Of a stretch of DNA of 64,000 nucleotides, positions 1-7,851 are shown piece after piece. The position numbers and the translations under genes are program-made. The stretch comes from Streptomyces chartreusis NRRL 3882 (GTDB lineage Bacteria; Actinomycetota; Actinomycetes; Streptomycetales; Streptomycetaceae): contig NZ_LT963352.1 of the NCBI RefSeq assembly GCF_900236475.1, positions 7,241,001 to 7,305,000 on the forward strand, written 5' to 3'. The notes below the pieces were generated by a model. That model did no database searches and was not told where the DNA came from. It saw only the letters and a program-made list of their open reading frames with translations. Positions within the stretch are counted from its first letter, which is position 1. Every line of letters begins with the position of its first letter.

Positions 1-140
1 GCCTCGCGGACCCGCTGCGCCGTCGTCTCCGAGACACGCCCGCGCCACTTGTCCCCGAGGACCAGGGAGACCGCCGCCTGGGACACGCCGGCGGCCTGGG
101 CGACGTCCCGGCTCGTGGGTCGGGTGCTGCCTCGTGCCAC
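1..140 (-). CDS. LacI-family transcriptional regulator, N-terminus only (cut by window edge)
   Basis: Only about 46 residues are visible. Reading leftward from a GTG at 140, the sequence encodes a LacI/PurR helix-turn-helix: RDVAQAAGVSQAAVSLVL, the usual recognition-helix region followed by the hinge start. An AAGGAG ribosome site lies about 10 nt upstream of the GTG, which fixes the start. The ligand-binding domain lies outside the window, so the effector is unknown. The gene is divergent from the MFS transporter at 229; in such pairs the regulator often controls the transporter, which is an inference here. Two TACGTA palindromes in the shared intergenic region are candidate operators. Confidence 0.9.
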   Translation of the reverse strand, partial: MARGSTRPTSRDVAQAAGVSQAAVSLVLGDKWRGRVSETTAQRVRE

Positions 141-184
141 CGTCGGCCCGCTCCTTCGTCTGGACTCGTGAACAGCGGCCATGG

Positions 185-211
185 TACGTATGGGAGTCGA
201 AGTTATACGTA
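185..211. promoter_or_regulatory. Paired TACGTA palindromes, candidate LacI-family operator
   Basis: TACGTAT at 185-191 and ATACGTA at 205-211 form an inverted repeat with a 13-nt spacer. The two 6-bp palindrome centres are 21 bp apart, two helical turns. They lie between the divergent regulator and transporter starts, 17 nt before the MFS ATG. Assignment as an operator is inferred from position and symmetry only. Confidence 0.4.
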
Positions 212-228
212 AAACCTAGGGCGGGGAC

Positions 229-1488
229 ATGGCCACGGGGTACTTGGAGATCCTTCGGGCGCGACACGCCGCCCGGCTGCTCGTCGGCACGCTCGTGGGC
301 CGGCTGCCCAACGCCACGGCGGCCATCGCGATCCTGCTGTTCGTACGGGCCGAAGGCGGCTCGTACAGCCTCGCGGGAGCGCTGGCGGGCGTGTACGGCG
401 TGGCCAACGCCGTCGGGCAGCCGGTGCTGGGCCGGCTCGTGGACCTGCGCGGGCAGCCGCGCGTGCAGCTGCCGGCGGCCGTCCTCTCCGCGTTCTCCAT
501 GGCCGTCTTCGCCCTCGGCGGGATCGGATCGCTGCCCCTCGCGTACGCCGCCGTGGCCGGTGCCGGGCTCTTCACGCCGCCCCTCGAGGGCGGGCTGCGG
601 GCCCTGTGGTCGTCCGTCCTCCGCAAGGAGGAGCACGTGCACACCGCGTACGCCATGGACGCCGTGGCCCAGGAGGTGATGTTCACCGTCGGGCCGCTGC
701 TCGTGACGCTGTGCGTGTCCCTGTGGTCCGCCCAGGCCGCGCTGCTCGTGCTGAACGGCGTCGGGGTGCTGGGTGCGCTGTCCGTGGTGGTGTCGCCGCC
801 CTCGCGTGCCTGGCGGTCGGCGCCGCGTGAGGCGCACTGGCTGGGCGCGCTGCGTTCGCCGGGGCTGCTGGCGCTGCTGGCGGCGTTCCTGTTCATCGGG
901 ATGGCGCTCGGGTCCATCACGGTCGCCTCCGTGCCCTACGCGGACGAGCACGGCGGTGACGTCGTATACGGCTGGCTGATGGCGGCCCTGGGGTTCGGGG
1001 CGCTGGTCGGCGGCGCCGTCTACGGGGCCCGGCAGTGGGCCGGTGAGCCCGCGCGGCGACTGCGGGTGCTGGTGGCCCTTCTGGTGGTGTGTTACCTGCC
1101 GCTGATGCTCATGCCGGACGCGGTGGCCATGGTGGCGCTGACCGCGCTCGCCGGGGTCTTCCTCGCGCCGGCCATCGCCTGCGCGTTCGTCCTGGTCGAC
1201 CGGCACGCGCCGCGCGGCACGGTCACCGAGGCGTTCTCCTGGCTGGTGACGACGTTCACCGTGGGCCACTCGGTCGGAACGGGCGTCGCGGGACCCGTCG
1301 TAGAGGCGGGCGGGGCCCTGTGGGGCTTCGCCTTGCCGGGTGCCGCGGGTGGCGTTTCCCTGCTGGTTTTGACCGCCACGGGGCGGGTACTCGCAGCTCC
1401 CGGTGGGGGAGCGGTGGTTGCCGCCGGTTCGGAAAATGATCCAAACCGTGCCGTCGAACCCCGTTTCAGTTCAGGGGATCGGGCGTAA
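229..1488 (+). CDS. MFS transporter
   Basis: The 419-residue protein is strongly hydrophobic throughout, with about twelve membrane segments, and has the major facilitator layout with a central loop near residues 190-205 (SPPSRAWRSAPREAHW) separating two halves. The N-terminus MATGYLEILRARHAARLLVGTLVGRLPNA, with helix 1 running into a glycine-rich loop, is typical of small-molecule exporters of this superfamily. No substrate can be assigned. It starts at the ATG at 229 with only a weak GGGCGGGG upstream. It ends 9 nt before pafA but is functionally unrelated to it as far as can be seen. The divergent LacI regulator is the likely controller (inference). Confidence 0.85.
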   Translation: MATGYLEILRARHAARLLVGTLVGRLPNATAAIAILLFVRAEGGSYSLAGALAGVYGVANAVGQPVLGRLVDLRGQPRVQLPAAVLSAFSMAVFALGGIGSLPLAYAAVAGAGLFTPPLEGGLRALWSSVLRKEEHVHTAYAMDAVAQEVMFTVGPLLVTLCVSLWSAQAALLVLNGVGVLGALSVVVSPPSRAWRSAPREAHWLGALRSPGLLALLAAFLFIGMALGSITVASVPYADEHGGDVVYGWLMAALGFGALVGGAVYGARQWAGEPARRLRVLVALLVVCYLPLMLMPDAVAMVALTALAGVFLAPAIACAFVLVDRHAPRGTVTEAFSWLVTTFTVGHSVGTGVAGPVVEAGGALWGFALPGAAGGVSLLVLTATGRVLAAPGGGAVVAAGSENDPNRAVEPRFSSGDRA

Positions 1489-1497
1489 TGTTCCCTC

Positions 1498-2859
1498 ATG
1501 GACCGCCGCATTTTCGGGCTGGAGAACGAGTACGGCGTCACGTGCACGTTCAGGGGACAGCGCCGCCTGTCTCCTGACGAGGTGGCGCGGTACCTCTTCC
1601 GCCGTGTCGTGTCATGGGGCCGCAGCAGCAATGTCTTTCTGCGAAACGGCGCCCGCCTCTATCTCGACGTGGGCTCACATCCGGAATACGCGACACCGGA
1701 ATGTGACAACGTGATCGAACTGGTCACCCACGACAAAGCGGGCGAGCGCATTCTCGAAGGACTCCTGGTGGACGCCGAACGACGCCTGCACGAGGAGGGA
1801 ATCGCGGGCGACGTCTACCTCTTCAAGAACAACACCGACTCGGCGGGCAACTCCTACGGATGCCACGAGAACTATCTCGTGGCGCGGCACGGGGAGTTCT
1901 CGCGGCTCGCGGACATTCTGATTCCGTTCCTGGTCACGCGGCAGTTGCTGTGCGGCGCCGGCAAGGTGCTGCAGACGCCGCGCGGGGCCGTGTACTGCGT
2001 CAGCCAGCGGGCCGAGCACATCTGGGAGGGCGTCTCCTCGGCGACGACCCGCTCCCGGCCGATCATCAACACGCGTGACGAGCCGCACGCGGACGCCGAG
2101 CGCTACCGCCGCCTGCACGTCATCGTGGGCGACTCCAACATGTCCGAGACGACCATGCTGCTCAAGGTCGGCGCCACCGACCTGGTACTGCGCATGATCG
2201 AGGCGGGCACGGTGATGCGGGACCTCACCCTGGAGAACCCGATCCGGGCGATCCGCGAGGTCAGCCACGACATCACCGGCCGCCGCAAGGTCCGCCTGGC
2301 CAGCGGACGCGAGGCCTCCGCCCTGGAGGTGCAGCGCGAGTACTACGAGAAGGCCGTGGACTTCTGCGAGCGCCGCGGCATCCGCACCGGCACCGTGGAG
2401 CAGGTCCTGGAACTGTGGGGCCGCACCCTGGACGCGATCGAGACCGAGGACCTCGACCGCATCGGCACCGAGATCGACTGGGTCATGAAGTACAAGCTCA
2501 TCGAGCGGTACCGCGCCAAGAACAACATGACCATGTCGCACCCGCGGGTCGCGCAGATAGACCTCGCCTACCACGACATCCACCGCCGTCGTGGCCTGTA
2601 CTACCTCCTCGAGAAGAAGGGGCAGGCAGCACGTGTCTGCAACGACTTGAAGATCTTCGAGGGCAAGTCCGTTCCGCCGCAGACCACTCGGGCCCGGCTG
2701 CGCGGCGACTTCATCCGGCGCGCCCAGGAACAGCGCCGTGACTTCACGGTCGACTGGGTTCACCTCAAGCTCAACGACCAGGCCCAGCGCACCGTCTTGT
2801 GCAAGGACCCGTTCCGTTCCGTGGACGACCGGGTGGAGAAGCTGATCGCCGGAATGTGA
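1498..2859 (+). CDS. pafA: Pup--protein ligase PafA
   Basis: PafA joins the C-terminal glutamate of Pup to lysines of target proteins using ATP, marking them for the mycobacterial-type proteasome or storing them under starvation. The 453 residues match the family length. The N-terminal motif FGLENEYG (residues 6-13, with E9) and the LDVGSHPEYATPECD stretch (D57) are the carboxylate-amine ligase signatures. D57 probably corresponds to the catalytic base, an inference from motif position. No proteasome, pup or dop gene lies in the window; they would be expected to the left. The start ATG at 1498 follows the MFS stop by 9 nt. A strong hairpin follows at 2898. Confidence 0.97.
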   Translation: MDRRIFGLENEYGVTCTFRGQRRLSPDEVARYLFRRVVSWGRSSNVFLRNGARLYLDVGSHPEYATPECDNVIELVTHDKAGERILEGLLVDAERRLHEEGIAGDVYLFKNNTDSAGNSYGCHENYLVARHGEFSRLADILIPFLVTRQLLCGAGKVLQTPRGAVYCVSQRAEHIWEGVSSATTRSRPIINTRDEPHADAERYRRLHVIVGDSNMSETTMLLKVGATDLVLRMIEAGTVMRDLTLENPIRAIREVSHDITGRRKVRLASGREASALEVQREYYEKAVDFCERRGIRTGTVEQVLELWGRTLDAIETEDLDRIGTEIDWVMKYKLIERYRAKNNMTMSHPRVAQIDLAYHDIHRRRGLYYLLEKKGQAARVCNDLKIFEGKSVPPQTTRARLRGDFIRRAQEQRRDFTVDWVHLKLNDQAQRTVLCKDPFRSVDDRVEKLIAGM

Positions 2860-2897
2860 GGAAATGCGCCGGCGGGGAAATCGCCGGAACGCCACAC

Positions 2898-2926
2898 GGG
2901 CGCCGTACGTTACAAGTACGGCGCCC
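2898..2926 (+). terminator. Hairpin terminator after pafA
   Basis: A perfect 11-bp inverted repeat (GGGCGCCGTAC at 2898-2908 with GTACGGCGCCC at 2916-2926) encloses a 7-nt loop. It lies 39 nt after the pafA stop and before the FKBP lipoprotein gene. There is no T-run, as is common for Streptomyces terminators. Confidence 0.7.
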
Positions 2927-2989
2927 TGCTCACGCCGTAGAGTTGCGCGCACGCCATCAACGAGATCGATCGATTACGAGGCCCCCACA

Positions 2990-3991
2990 GTGCGCCGACG
3001 CTCACTTCTCATCTCCGTACCCGCTGGACTGGCCACGCTCGCCGCATGCGGCGACGACAAGTCCGACTCGAGCAAGGCCAGCGACAGCCCGTCGCCCTCG
3101 GCGTCGGCTCCGTCCGCGGCCCCGCCGCCGAAGATCGTCGACGGTCCGCTGCCGGCGGTCACCGCGGGCACGAAGTTCGACGAGAAGCCGACGATCGCCA
3201 AGGGCAGCGGGGAGCCGTCGAAGCAGCTCGCGGTGAAGACGCTGGTCGCGGGCAGCGGCAAGACCATCGCGGAGAACGACTTCGTCGTCGCCCACTACCT
3301 GGGCCAGGTCTGGAACACCGCCAAGGTCTTCGACAACTCCTACGACCGCAAGGCCCGCCTGGCCATCCAGCTGGCCCAGGGCCAGATCATCGACGGCTGG
3401 CGGTACGCGCTGGCCGGCAAGAAGGCCGGCAGCCGTGTCGAGATGGCCGTCCCGCCCACCTGGGGCTACGGCTCGCAGGGCAACCCGCAGGCGGGCATCA
3501 AGGGCACCGACACCCTGGTCTTCGTCGTCGACGTGCAGGACACGTTCAACGCCAAGAGCTCCGCCAAGGGCAAGGAGGTCCCGCAGGACAACGCGGACCT
3601 GCCCAAGGTCGGCACCGGCACCGACGGCAAGGCGCCCTCCATCGAGGTGCCCAAGGCGGCGGCCCCGAAGAAGCTCGTCGCGGAGTACGTGCTGGAGGGC
3701 GACGGTGACAAGGTCGCCGCCGGGGACAGCGTCCTCGTGCAGTACAAGGGCGTGCTGTGGGACGGCGGCAAGGAGTTCGACTCGTCGTACGCCAACAAGC
3801 AACTGGTGTCGTTCTCGCTCCAGCAGGTCGTCAAGGGCTGGGCGCAGGGCCTGACCGGCAAGAAGGTCGGCAGCCGCGTCCTCATCGTCATCCCGCCGAA
3901 GCTGGGCTACGGGGACAACCCGCCGCAGGGCAGCGGCATCAAGAAGGACTCCACGCTGGTCTTCTCGGTGGACATCCTCGCGAAGCTGTGA
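2990..3991 (+). CDS. Secreted lipoprotein with two FKBP-type peptidyl-prolyl isomerase domains
   Basis: The chosen start is the GTG at 2990, because it gives a clean lipoprotein signal: RRRSLLISVPAGLATLAACG, with lipobox LAAC at 17-20 and Cys20 as the acylated residue. Earlier in-frame starts would place the hairpin at 2898-2926 inside the gene. The RR-S-L-L pattern could be read by the Tat pathway. After a Ser/Pro/Ala-rich linker come two FKBP domains, about residues 82-190 and 226-333, each with the VVAHYLGQV/VLVQYKGVL strand and the WGYG or LGYG motif. It should act as an extracytoplasmic prolyl isomerase and folding helper. A cytosolic single-domain FKBP follows 61 nt later. 333 residues in total. 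Confidence 0.9.
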   Translation: MRRRSLLISVPAGLATLAACGDDKSDSSKASDSPSPSASAPSAAPPPKIVDGPLPAVTAGTKFDEKPTIAKGSGEPSKQLAVKTLVAGSGKTIAENDFVVAHYLGQVWNTAKVFDNSYDRKARLAIQLAQGQIIDGWRYALAGKKAGSRVEMAVPPTWGYGSQGNPQAGIKGTDTLVFVVDVQDTFNAKSSAKGKEVPQDNADLPKVGTGTDGKAPSIEVPKAAAPKKLVAEYVLEGDGDKVAAGDSVLVQYKGVLWDGGKEFDSSYANKQLVSFSLQQVVKGWAQGLTGKKVGSRVLIVIPPKLGYGDNPPQGSGIKKDSTLVFSVDILAKL

Positions 3992-4052
3992 GGCGCGTGG
4001 GATGTAAGACTGTGCGTGTTCGCCTTTTCGCAGACAAGCAGGAGCCAGAGAC

Positions 4053-4424
4053 GTGAGCATCGACAAGCCCGAGATCGACTTCCCGGGCGGCGAGCCCCCG
4101 GCGGACCTCGAGATCAAGGACATCTGGGAGGGTGACGGCCCGGTCGCGCAGGCCGGCCAGACCGTCACCGTGCACTACGTGGGTGTCTCCTTCAGCACCG
4201 GCGAGGAGTTCGACGCCAGCTGGAACCGCGGCACCCCGTTCCGCTTCCCGCTGGGTGGCGGCCGGGTCATCAAGGGCTGGGACCAGGGCGTGCAGGGCAT
4301 GAAGGTCGGCGGCCGCCGCCAGCTGACCATCCCCGCCCACCTCGCCTACGGCAATCAGAGCCCGTCCCCTCTGATCAAGCCCGGCGAGACGCTGATCTTC
4401 GTGGTCGACCTGCTCGGGGTCTGA
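4053..4424 (+). CDS. FKBP-type peptidyl-prolyl cis-trans isomerase, cytosolic
   Basis: This 123-residue single-domain FKBP has no signal peptide. Its core residues are present: TVTVHYVGV, EFDASWNRG, FRFPLGGGRVIKGWDQGVQGMKVGG, and AYGNQ before the final strand. It catalyses cis-trans isomerisation of prolyl bonds and would be sensitive to FK506-like ligands. The GTG at 4053 is supported by AGGAG about 9 nt upstream. It follows the FKBP lipoprotein in the same direction and ends before a strong terminator at 4453, so the two isomerase genes probably form one unit, the first acting outside and the second inside the membrane. Confidence 0.95.
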   Translation: MSIDKPEIDFPGGEPPADLEIKDIWEGDGPVAQAGQTVTVHYVGVSFSTGEEFDASWNRGTPFRFPLGGGRVIKGWDQGVQGMKVGGRRQLTIPAHLAYGNQSPSPLIKPGETLIFVVDLLGV

Positions 4425-4452
4425 GCAGGATCCGAACAGACTCGATCACGTG

Positions 4453-4488
4453 GGGCCCATGCCTGTTCGGGCATGGGCCCTCGGCTTT
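4453..4488 (+). terminator. Rho-independent-type terminator after the FKBP gene
   Basis: GGGCCCATGCC (4453-4463) and GGCATGGGCCC (4470-4480) form a perfect 11-bp stem with loop TGTTCG, followed by TCGGCTTTT. It separates the FKBP pair from pafB. Confidence 0.85.
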
Positions 4489-4553
4489 TGCCGGGCCACC
4501 GCGGGGCGGTACGGTCGTCGTCGTCAAGCACCATAGGGAGGCGAAGGGCGTCG

Positions 4554-5531
4554 ATGGCCATTGCCAAGGCCGAGCGGCTGATGAATCTGGCGCTGTGTCT
4601 GCTCGGGACGCGGCGGCCGCTCAGCAAGCGTGAGCTGCGCGACTCCATCGAGGCCTACGTCGAGGCCTTCGGGCCGGGCAACGGCCCGGGAGGCAACGAC
4701 GACTCCTTCAACCGCATGTTCGAGCGCGACAAGGACGACCTGCGCGAACTGGGACTGGTCATCGAGACCGTCGAGAGCCTCGACGGCGAGATCGGCTATC
4801 TGGCCCGCCGGGACAGCAACCGCCTCCCGCCCATCACCCTGGACGCCGAGGAGGCCGCCGCGCTCGGCCTCGCCGCCAAGGTGTGGCAGCAGGCCCGGCT
4901 CGCCGGTGCCGCCAGTGGCGCCCTCCAGAAGCTACGCGCGGCGGGACTCCCCGAGGACGTCGACCCGTACGGGGCGCACGGCGCGCTGGAGCCGCGCATC
5001 CCCGTGCACGAGGCGGCGTTCGAGCCGCTGATGCTCGCCTGCCGGGACCGCCGGCCCGTCGTGTTCGACTACCGCAAGGCCACTGCCGCCCACCCCGAGC
5101 AGCGACATGTCGAGCCGTGGGCTCTGGAGTGCTGGCGGGGCCACTGGTACCTGGCGGGCTGGGACCGCGACCGGGGCGCCGAGCGGGTCTTCCGGCTCTC
5201 CCGGATCACCGGCAAGGTCCGTTCGCGCGGCGGCCGGTACACCGCTCCGGTGCCGGACGTCGTCACCGTCCGTGAGACCGTCGCGAGCTGGGCGGGGGAG
5301 ATCACCGACCGCTCGGCGCGGATCCGGCTGCGCTCGGCCGCGGGCTACCCCCTTCGGGCGAAGGCCACCTCGGTTCGGGAACTCGGTGGCGGCTGGGACG
5401 AGTTGGAGATTCCGTACGGCCACGGGCTGGACGCCTGGCTGGTGGAGTTCGGGCCGGACGTGGTCGTCCTGGAGCCCGCGGAGCTGCGGGCCGACGTGGT
5501 GGACCGGCTGCGGGCCGTGGCCAAGGGCTGA
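4554..5531 (+). CDS. pafB: WYL-domain transcriptional regulator PafB
   Basis: PafB is one half of the PafBC regulator, which in mycobacteria activates the LexA-independent DNA-damage response. The 325-residue protein has an N-terminal winged helix (about 1-85: ERLMNLALCLLGTRRPLSKRELRDSI) and a WYL domain in the middle (GHWYLAGWD, W198-Y199-L200, then ERVFRLSRI). The ATG at 4554 is chosen because the conserved MAIAKAERLMNLA begins there and AGGGAGG lies upstream; an earlier in-frame start would fall in the terminator. pafC follows after 18 nt and resembles it in layout, suggesting duplication. It sits with pafA, tatA, tatC and helY as in mycobacteria. Confidence 0.93.
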   Translation: MAIAKAERLMNLALCLLGTRRPLSKRELRDSIEAYVEAFGPGNGPGGNDDSFNRMFERDKDDLRELGLVIETVESLDGEIGYLARRDSNRLPPITLDAEEAAALGLAAKVWQQARLAGAASGALQKLRAAGLPEDVDPYGAHGALEPRIPVHEAAFEPLMLACRDRRPVVFDYRKATAAHPEQRHVEPWALECWRGHWYLAGWDRDRGAERVFRLSRITGKVRSRGGRYTAPVPDVVTVRETVASWAGEITDRSARIRLRSAAGYPLRAKATSVRELGGGWDELEIPYGHGLDAWLVEFGPDVVVLEPAELRADVVDRLRAVAKG

Positions 5532-5549
5532 GGGGGAGCGGACGAGACA

Positions 5550-6629
5550 GTGGCAGGCAAACCGGTCAGGCCCGTGAACGCCATCGACCAGACCAGACGG
5601 ATGCTCTCCCTGGTGACGTATCTGAGGGAGCGCCCCGGGGCCCGGGTCGAGGACGTCGCGCGCGCCTTCGGCATCACCGAGGACGAGCTGGTCTCCGACC
5701 TCGACGTGCTGCCCATGTGCGGCACCAGCTTCCGCGGCGGCGACCTGCTCGACATCGACACCGACGGCGAGCGGATCTGGTGGCACAACCCGGCCGCCCT
5801 CGCGGCGGAGGCGGCCGAGCCGCTCAGGCTCGCCGCCGACGAGGCCACCGCCCTGCTCGTCGCGGCCCGGGCCGTCGCCACCCTGCCCGGGCTGCGCGAG
5901 AGCGACCGGCAGGCGCTGCTGCGGGCGACGGCCAAGGTGGAGACCGCGGCCGGCGAGGCGGCGGGCGCCAGCTCGCGGCTGTCGGTGACCTTCGAGTCCG
6001 AGGGCGGGGTCTTCGCGGACGTCGACCGGGCGATCGCCGAGCGCCGCCGGCTGTGGATCCGCTACTACTCGCCCGCGCGCGACGAGGTCACCGAGCGGGA
6101 GATCGACCCGATCCGCCTGGTCAGCGTCGGGCACACCTACGTCGAGGCCTGGTGCCGCCGCTCGGAGGCGCGCCGCACCTTCCGGCTCGACCGGGTCGCC
6201 GAGATCAAGATCCTGGACGAGCCGTCGGCGCCACCGGAGATCGAGCTGCGGGACCTGTCCGAGGCGCTGGTGCAGCCCGCGGCCGAGGACCCGGAGGTCG
6301 TGGTCGAGGTCGGGCCCGGCGGTCGCTGGGTCGCCGAGTACTACCCGCACGACAGCGCGGAGGAGCTCGCCGACGGCGGGCTGCGCATCACTCTGCGGAC
6401 CCCCGACCCGGCGTCGCTGCGCCGCCTGGCGCTGCGGCTCGGGCGGGACGGCCGCATCGTGTCGCCGCCCGAGCTGGCGGACAGCGCCCGGCAGGCGGCC
6501 CGCGAGGCGCTGGCGGCGTACGACGGGATCGAGGCCGTGGCGGCGGTCGGCGGGGCGGAGGCCGCCGACGCGGATGGGCCGCGTGCGGTGCACGCCGTCG
6601 CGGACGGGCCGGACGGCAGACGCGAGTGA
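5550..6629 (+). CDS. pafC: WYL-domain transcriptional regulator PafC
   Basis: PafC is the partner of PafB. The 359-residue protein begins with a winged helix (RMLSLVTYLRERPGARVEDVARAFGITEDEL, residues 17-47) and carries a WYL-type domain around 165-215, where the signature reads TYVEAWC and then RRTFRLDRV. The last part (about 235-320) is the WCX domain that follows WYL in this family. Beyond it is a roughly 25-residue Ala/Asp-rich tail that looks poorly conserved and makes the protein longer than typical PafC. GTG at 5550 has GGGGGAG upstream. It is 18 nt from pafB, so the two are almost certainly co-transcribed and act as a heterodimer (known from mycobacteria). Confidence 0.92.
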   Translation: MAGKPVRPVNAIDQTRRMLSLVTYLRERPGARVEDVARAFGITEDELVSDLDVLPMCGTSFRGGDLLDIDTDGERIWWHNPAALAAEAAEPLRLAADEATALLVAARAVATLPGLRESDRQALLRATAKVETAAGEAAGASSRLSVTFESEGGVFADVDRAIAERRRLWIRYYSPARDEVTEREIDPIRLVSVGHTYVEAWCRRSEARRTFRLDRVAEIKILDEPSAPPEIELRDLSEALVQPAAEDPEVVVEVGPGGRWVAEYYPHDSAEELADGGLRITLRTPDPASLRRLALRLGRDGRIVSPPELADSARQAAREALAAYDGIEAVAAVGGAEAADADGPRAVHAVADGPDGRRE

Positions 6630-6729
6630 GCCGCGGGTGCCACCGGCGTCGACGGCCGGACCCGGCCGTCCCGCGACACCGGCCGTGGCGCCCCGGAGGC
6701 GAACGACCCGAGAAAGAGGAGCCAGGGCT

Positions 6730-7023
6730 GTGAGCGAGTCGGTGACGTCCGGTGCGATGGGCATGACGGTGGAGTCCGCGTTCGCCGGGATGAGAAGCGT
6801 GACCCCGGTGGTGTTCCGGGCGGGCTGCCCGGACTGCCGGGAGCGCTTCGAGCTCACCGCGGGCGCCCTGCGCCTCGCCATCGGCGCCACGAGCCGTACG
6901 ACTTTCTACTCCTTCACCTGCCCGGAGTGCGGCGCCTCCGTCCGCAAGCCCGCGGGGGAGCGGATCGTGGAACTGCTCACCGGCGGCGGCGTGCGCACCC
7001 TGCGGCTGCACTCCACCGTCTAG
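6730..7023 (+). CDS. Small zinc-ribbon protein of unknown function
   Basis: The 97-residue protein carries two CxxC knuckles, CPDC (Cys33, Cys36) and CPEC (Cys64, Cys67), 27 residues apart, which should bind one structural zinc. Between them is a basic, aromatic strand region (RTTFYSFT). There is no DNA-binding signature beyond the ribbon, so nucleic acid or protein binding is only a guess. The GTG at 6730 is chosen because GAGGAG lies 8 nt upstream; reading further upstream would extend into low-complexity Arg/Pro sequence. It lies between pafC and a small membrane protein. Confidence 0.75.
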   Translation: MSESVTSGAMGMTVESAFAGMRSVTPVVFRAGCPDCRERFELTAGALRLAIGATSRTTFYSFTCPECGASVRKPAGERIVELLTGGGVRTLRLHSTV

Positions 7024-7068
7024 TGGGCCGGGGCATCCGGACCGTCAGGAGGGTCTAGGCTCGGCGTC

Positions 7069-7263
7069 ATGTTCTGGCCGATGTTCGCGATTGCCATGGG
7101 ATTCGTGGGTCTCGCCGTGCTCGGGGTGCTCGCCGTGCGGGTCTTCGTCGAGGCACAGCGCCTGGGCAGCCAGGTCACGGACTCGGCGCGCCGGATCAAC
7201 CGGGCCGCGGAGGACCTCGAACGGGCGGCGGAGAGCACGGCCCGGTCCGTGGACGCCCTGTGA
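7069..7263 (+). CDS. Small membrane-anchored protein with coiled coil
   Basis: The 64-residue protein has one N-terminal membrane helix (about 4-26, FWPMFAIAMGFVGLAVLGVLAV) followed by an amphipathic, charged helix (RLGSQVTDSARRINRAAEDLERAAESTARSVDAL) that could form a coiled coil. The layout resembles a short TatA/B-like protein, but it lacks the glycine hinge followed by an amphipathic helix typical of them. A TAGGCT box at 7056-7061 lies 7 nt before the ATG, the spacing of a leaderless Streptomyces gene. It lies upstream of tatA. Function unknown. Confidence 0.65.
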   Translation: MFWPMFAIAMGFVGLAVLGVLAVRVFVEAQRLGSQVTDSARRINRAAEDLERAAESTARSVDAL

Positions 7264-7432
7264 GCTGTCCGGCAGGCGGCTGTGAGTCCGGCTTCGGGAC
7301 ACTTCGCCCTGTCACCTCGGTGGTTCGGACAGGTACTCTGCTGGTCGCGGCCCGGTTAACGAGGCACTGGCCGCGGACGGGAGTACGCACAGGGGATGCA
7401 GAGGGATTGCCCCACGTTTACCCCTGAGCGTT

Positions 7433-7482
7433 ACGATCGCTGTCAACACGATCGTTCGGACACATGTCCGACCGGTCGGACA
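7433..7482 (+). promoter_or_regulatory. tatA promoter and leader repeat array
   Basis: A candidate promoter is TTGCCC (7407-7412), 19 nt, TACGAT (7432-7437). Downstream are ACGATCG twice (7433-7439 and 7448-7454, 15-bp period) and TCGGACA twice (7456-7462 and 7476-7482). The latter are separated by TGTCCGA (7465-7471), so 7465-7482 (TGTCCGACCGGTCGGACA) is a perfect 18-bp palindrome and 7457-7470 a second overlapping one. A further TCGGACA is at 7325-7331. These may be operators or alternative RNA hairpins before the tatA ribosome site. Confidence 0.5.
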
Positions 7483-7522
7483 GCACCCCACCACAGCCGC
7501 CTCGGTGAGAAGGTAAAGACTT

Positions 7523-7804
7523 ATGTTCGGAAGGCTCGGAGCCCCCGAGATCATTCTCATCCTCGTCGTCATCATCCTGCTGTTCGGCGCGAAGAAGCTT
7601 CCGGACATGGCTCGGTCGCTCGGCAAGTCGGCCCGCATCCTCAAGAGCGAGGCCAAGGCCATGAAGGACGAAGGCAAGTCGTCCACGACCCCGGCCGGCC
7701 CGCCCAACAACGACGAGCCCTCGCAGCGCACCATCCAGGCCGCCCCCGGCGACGTGACCAGCTCGCGCCCGGTCAACGAGCCGACGGACACGACCAAGCG
7801 CTGA
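7523..7804 (+). CDS. tatA: Sec-independent (Tat) translocase subunit TatA
   Basis: TatA forms the pore of the twin-arginine translocase that exports folded proteins. The 93-residue protein has the diagnostic short membrane helix (PEIILILVVIILLFGAKKLP, residues 8-27), the FG hinge, and an amphipathic helix (KLPDMARSLGKSARILKSEAKAMKDEG). A polar, Pro/Thr-rich tail follows, typical of Streptomyces TatA. A GAGAAGG ribosome site precedes the ATG. tatC follows 47 nt later, so the two are probably co-transcribed; tatB is elsewhere, as usual in Streptomyces. Substrates in this window include at least one Tat-type precursor (gene at 55158). Confidence 0.97.
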   Translation: MFGRLGAPEIILILVVIILLFGAKKLPDMARSLGKSARILKSEAKAMKDEGKSSTTPAGPPNNDEPSQRTIQAAPGDVTSSRPVNEPTDTTKR

Positions 7805-7851
7805 CGCAGGGCCGGTGACCTCCGGCCCGCCGCACGAGATGGGAACGTGGG

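Noticed and set aside
4932..6890. Open frame of 652 codons antisense to pafB and pafC
   Set aside because: Gly/Arg/Val shadow sequence; the forward genes are conserved WYL regulators.
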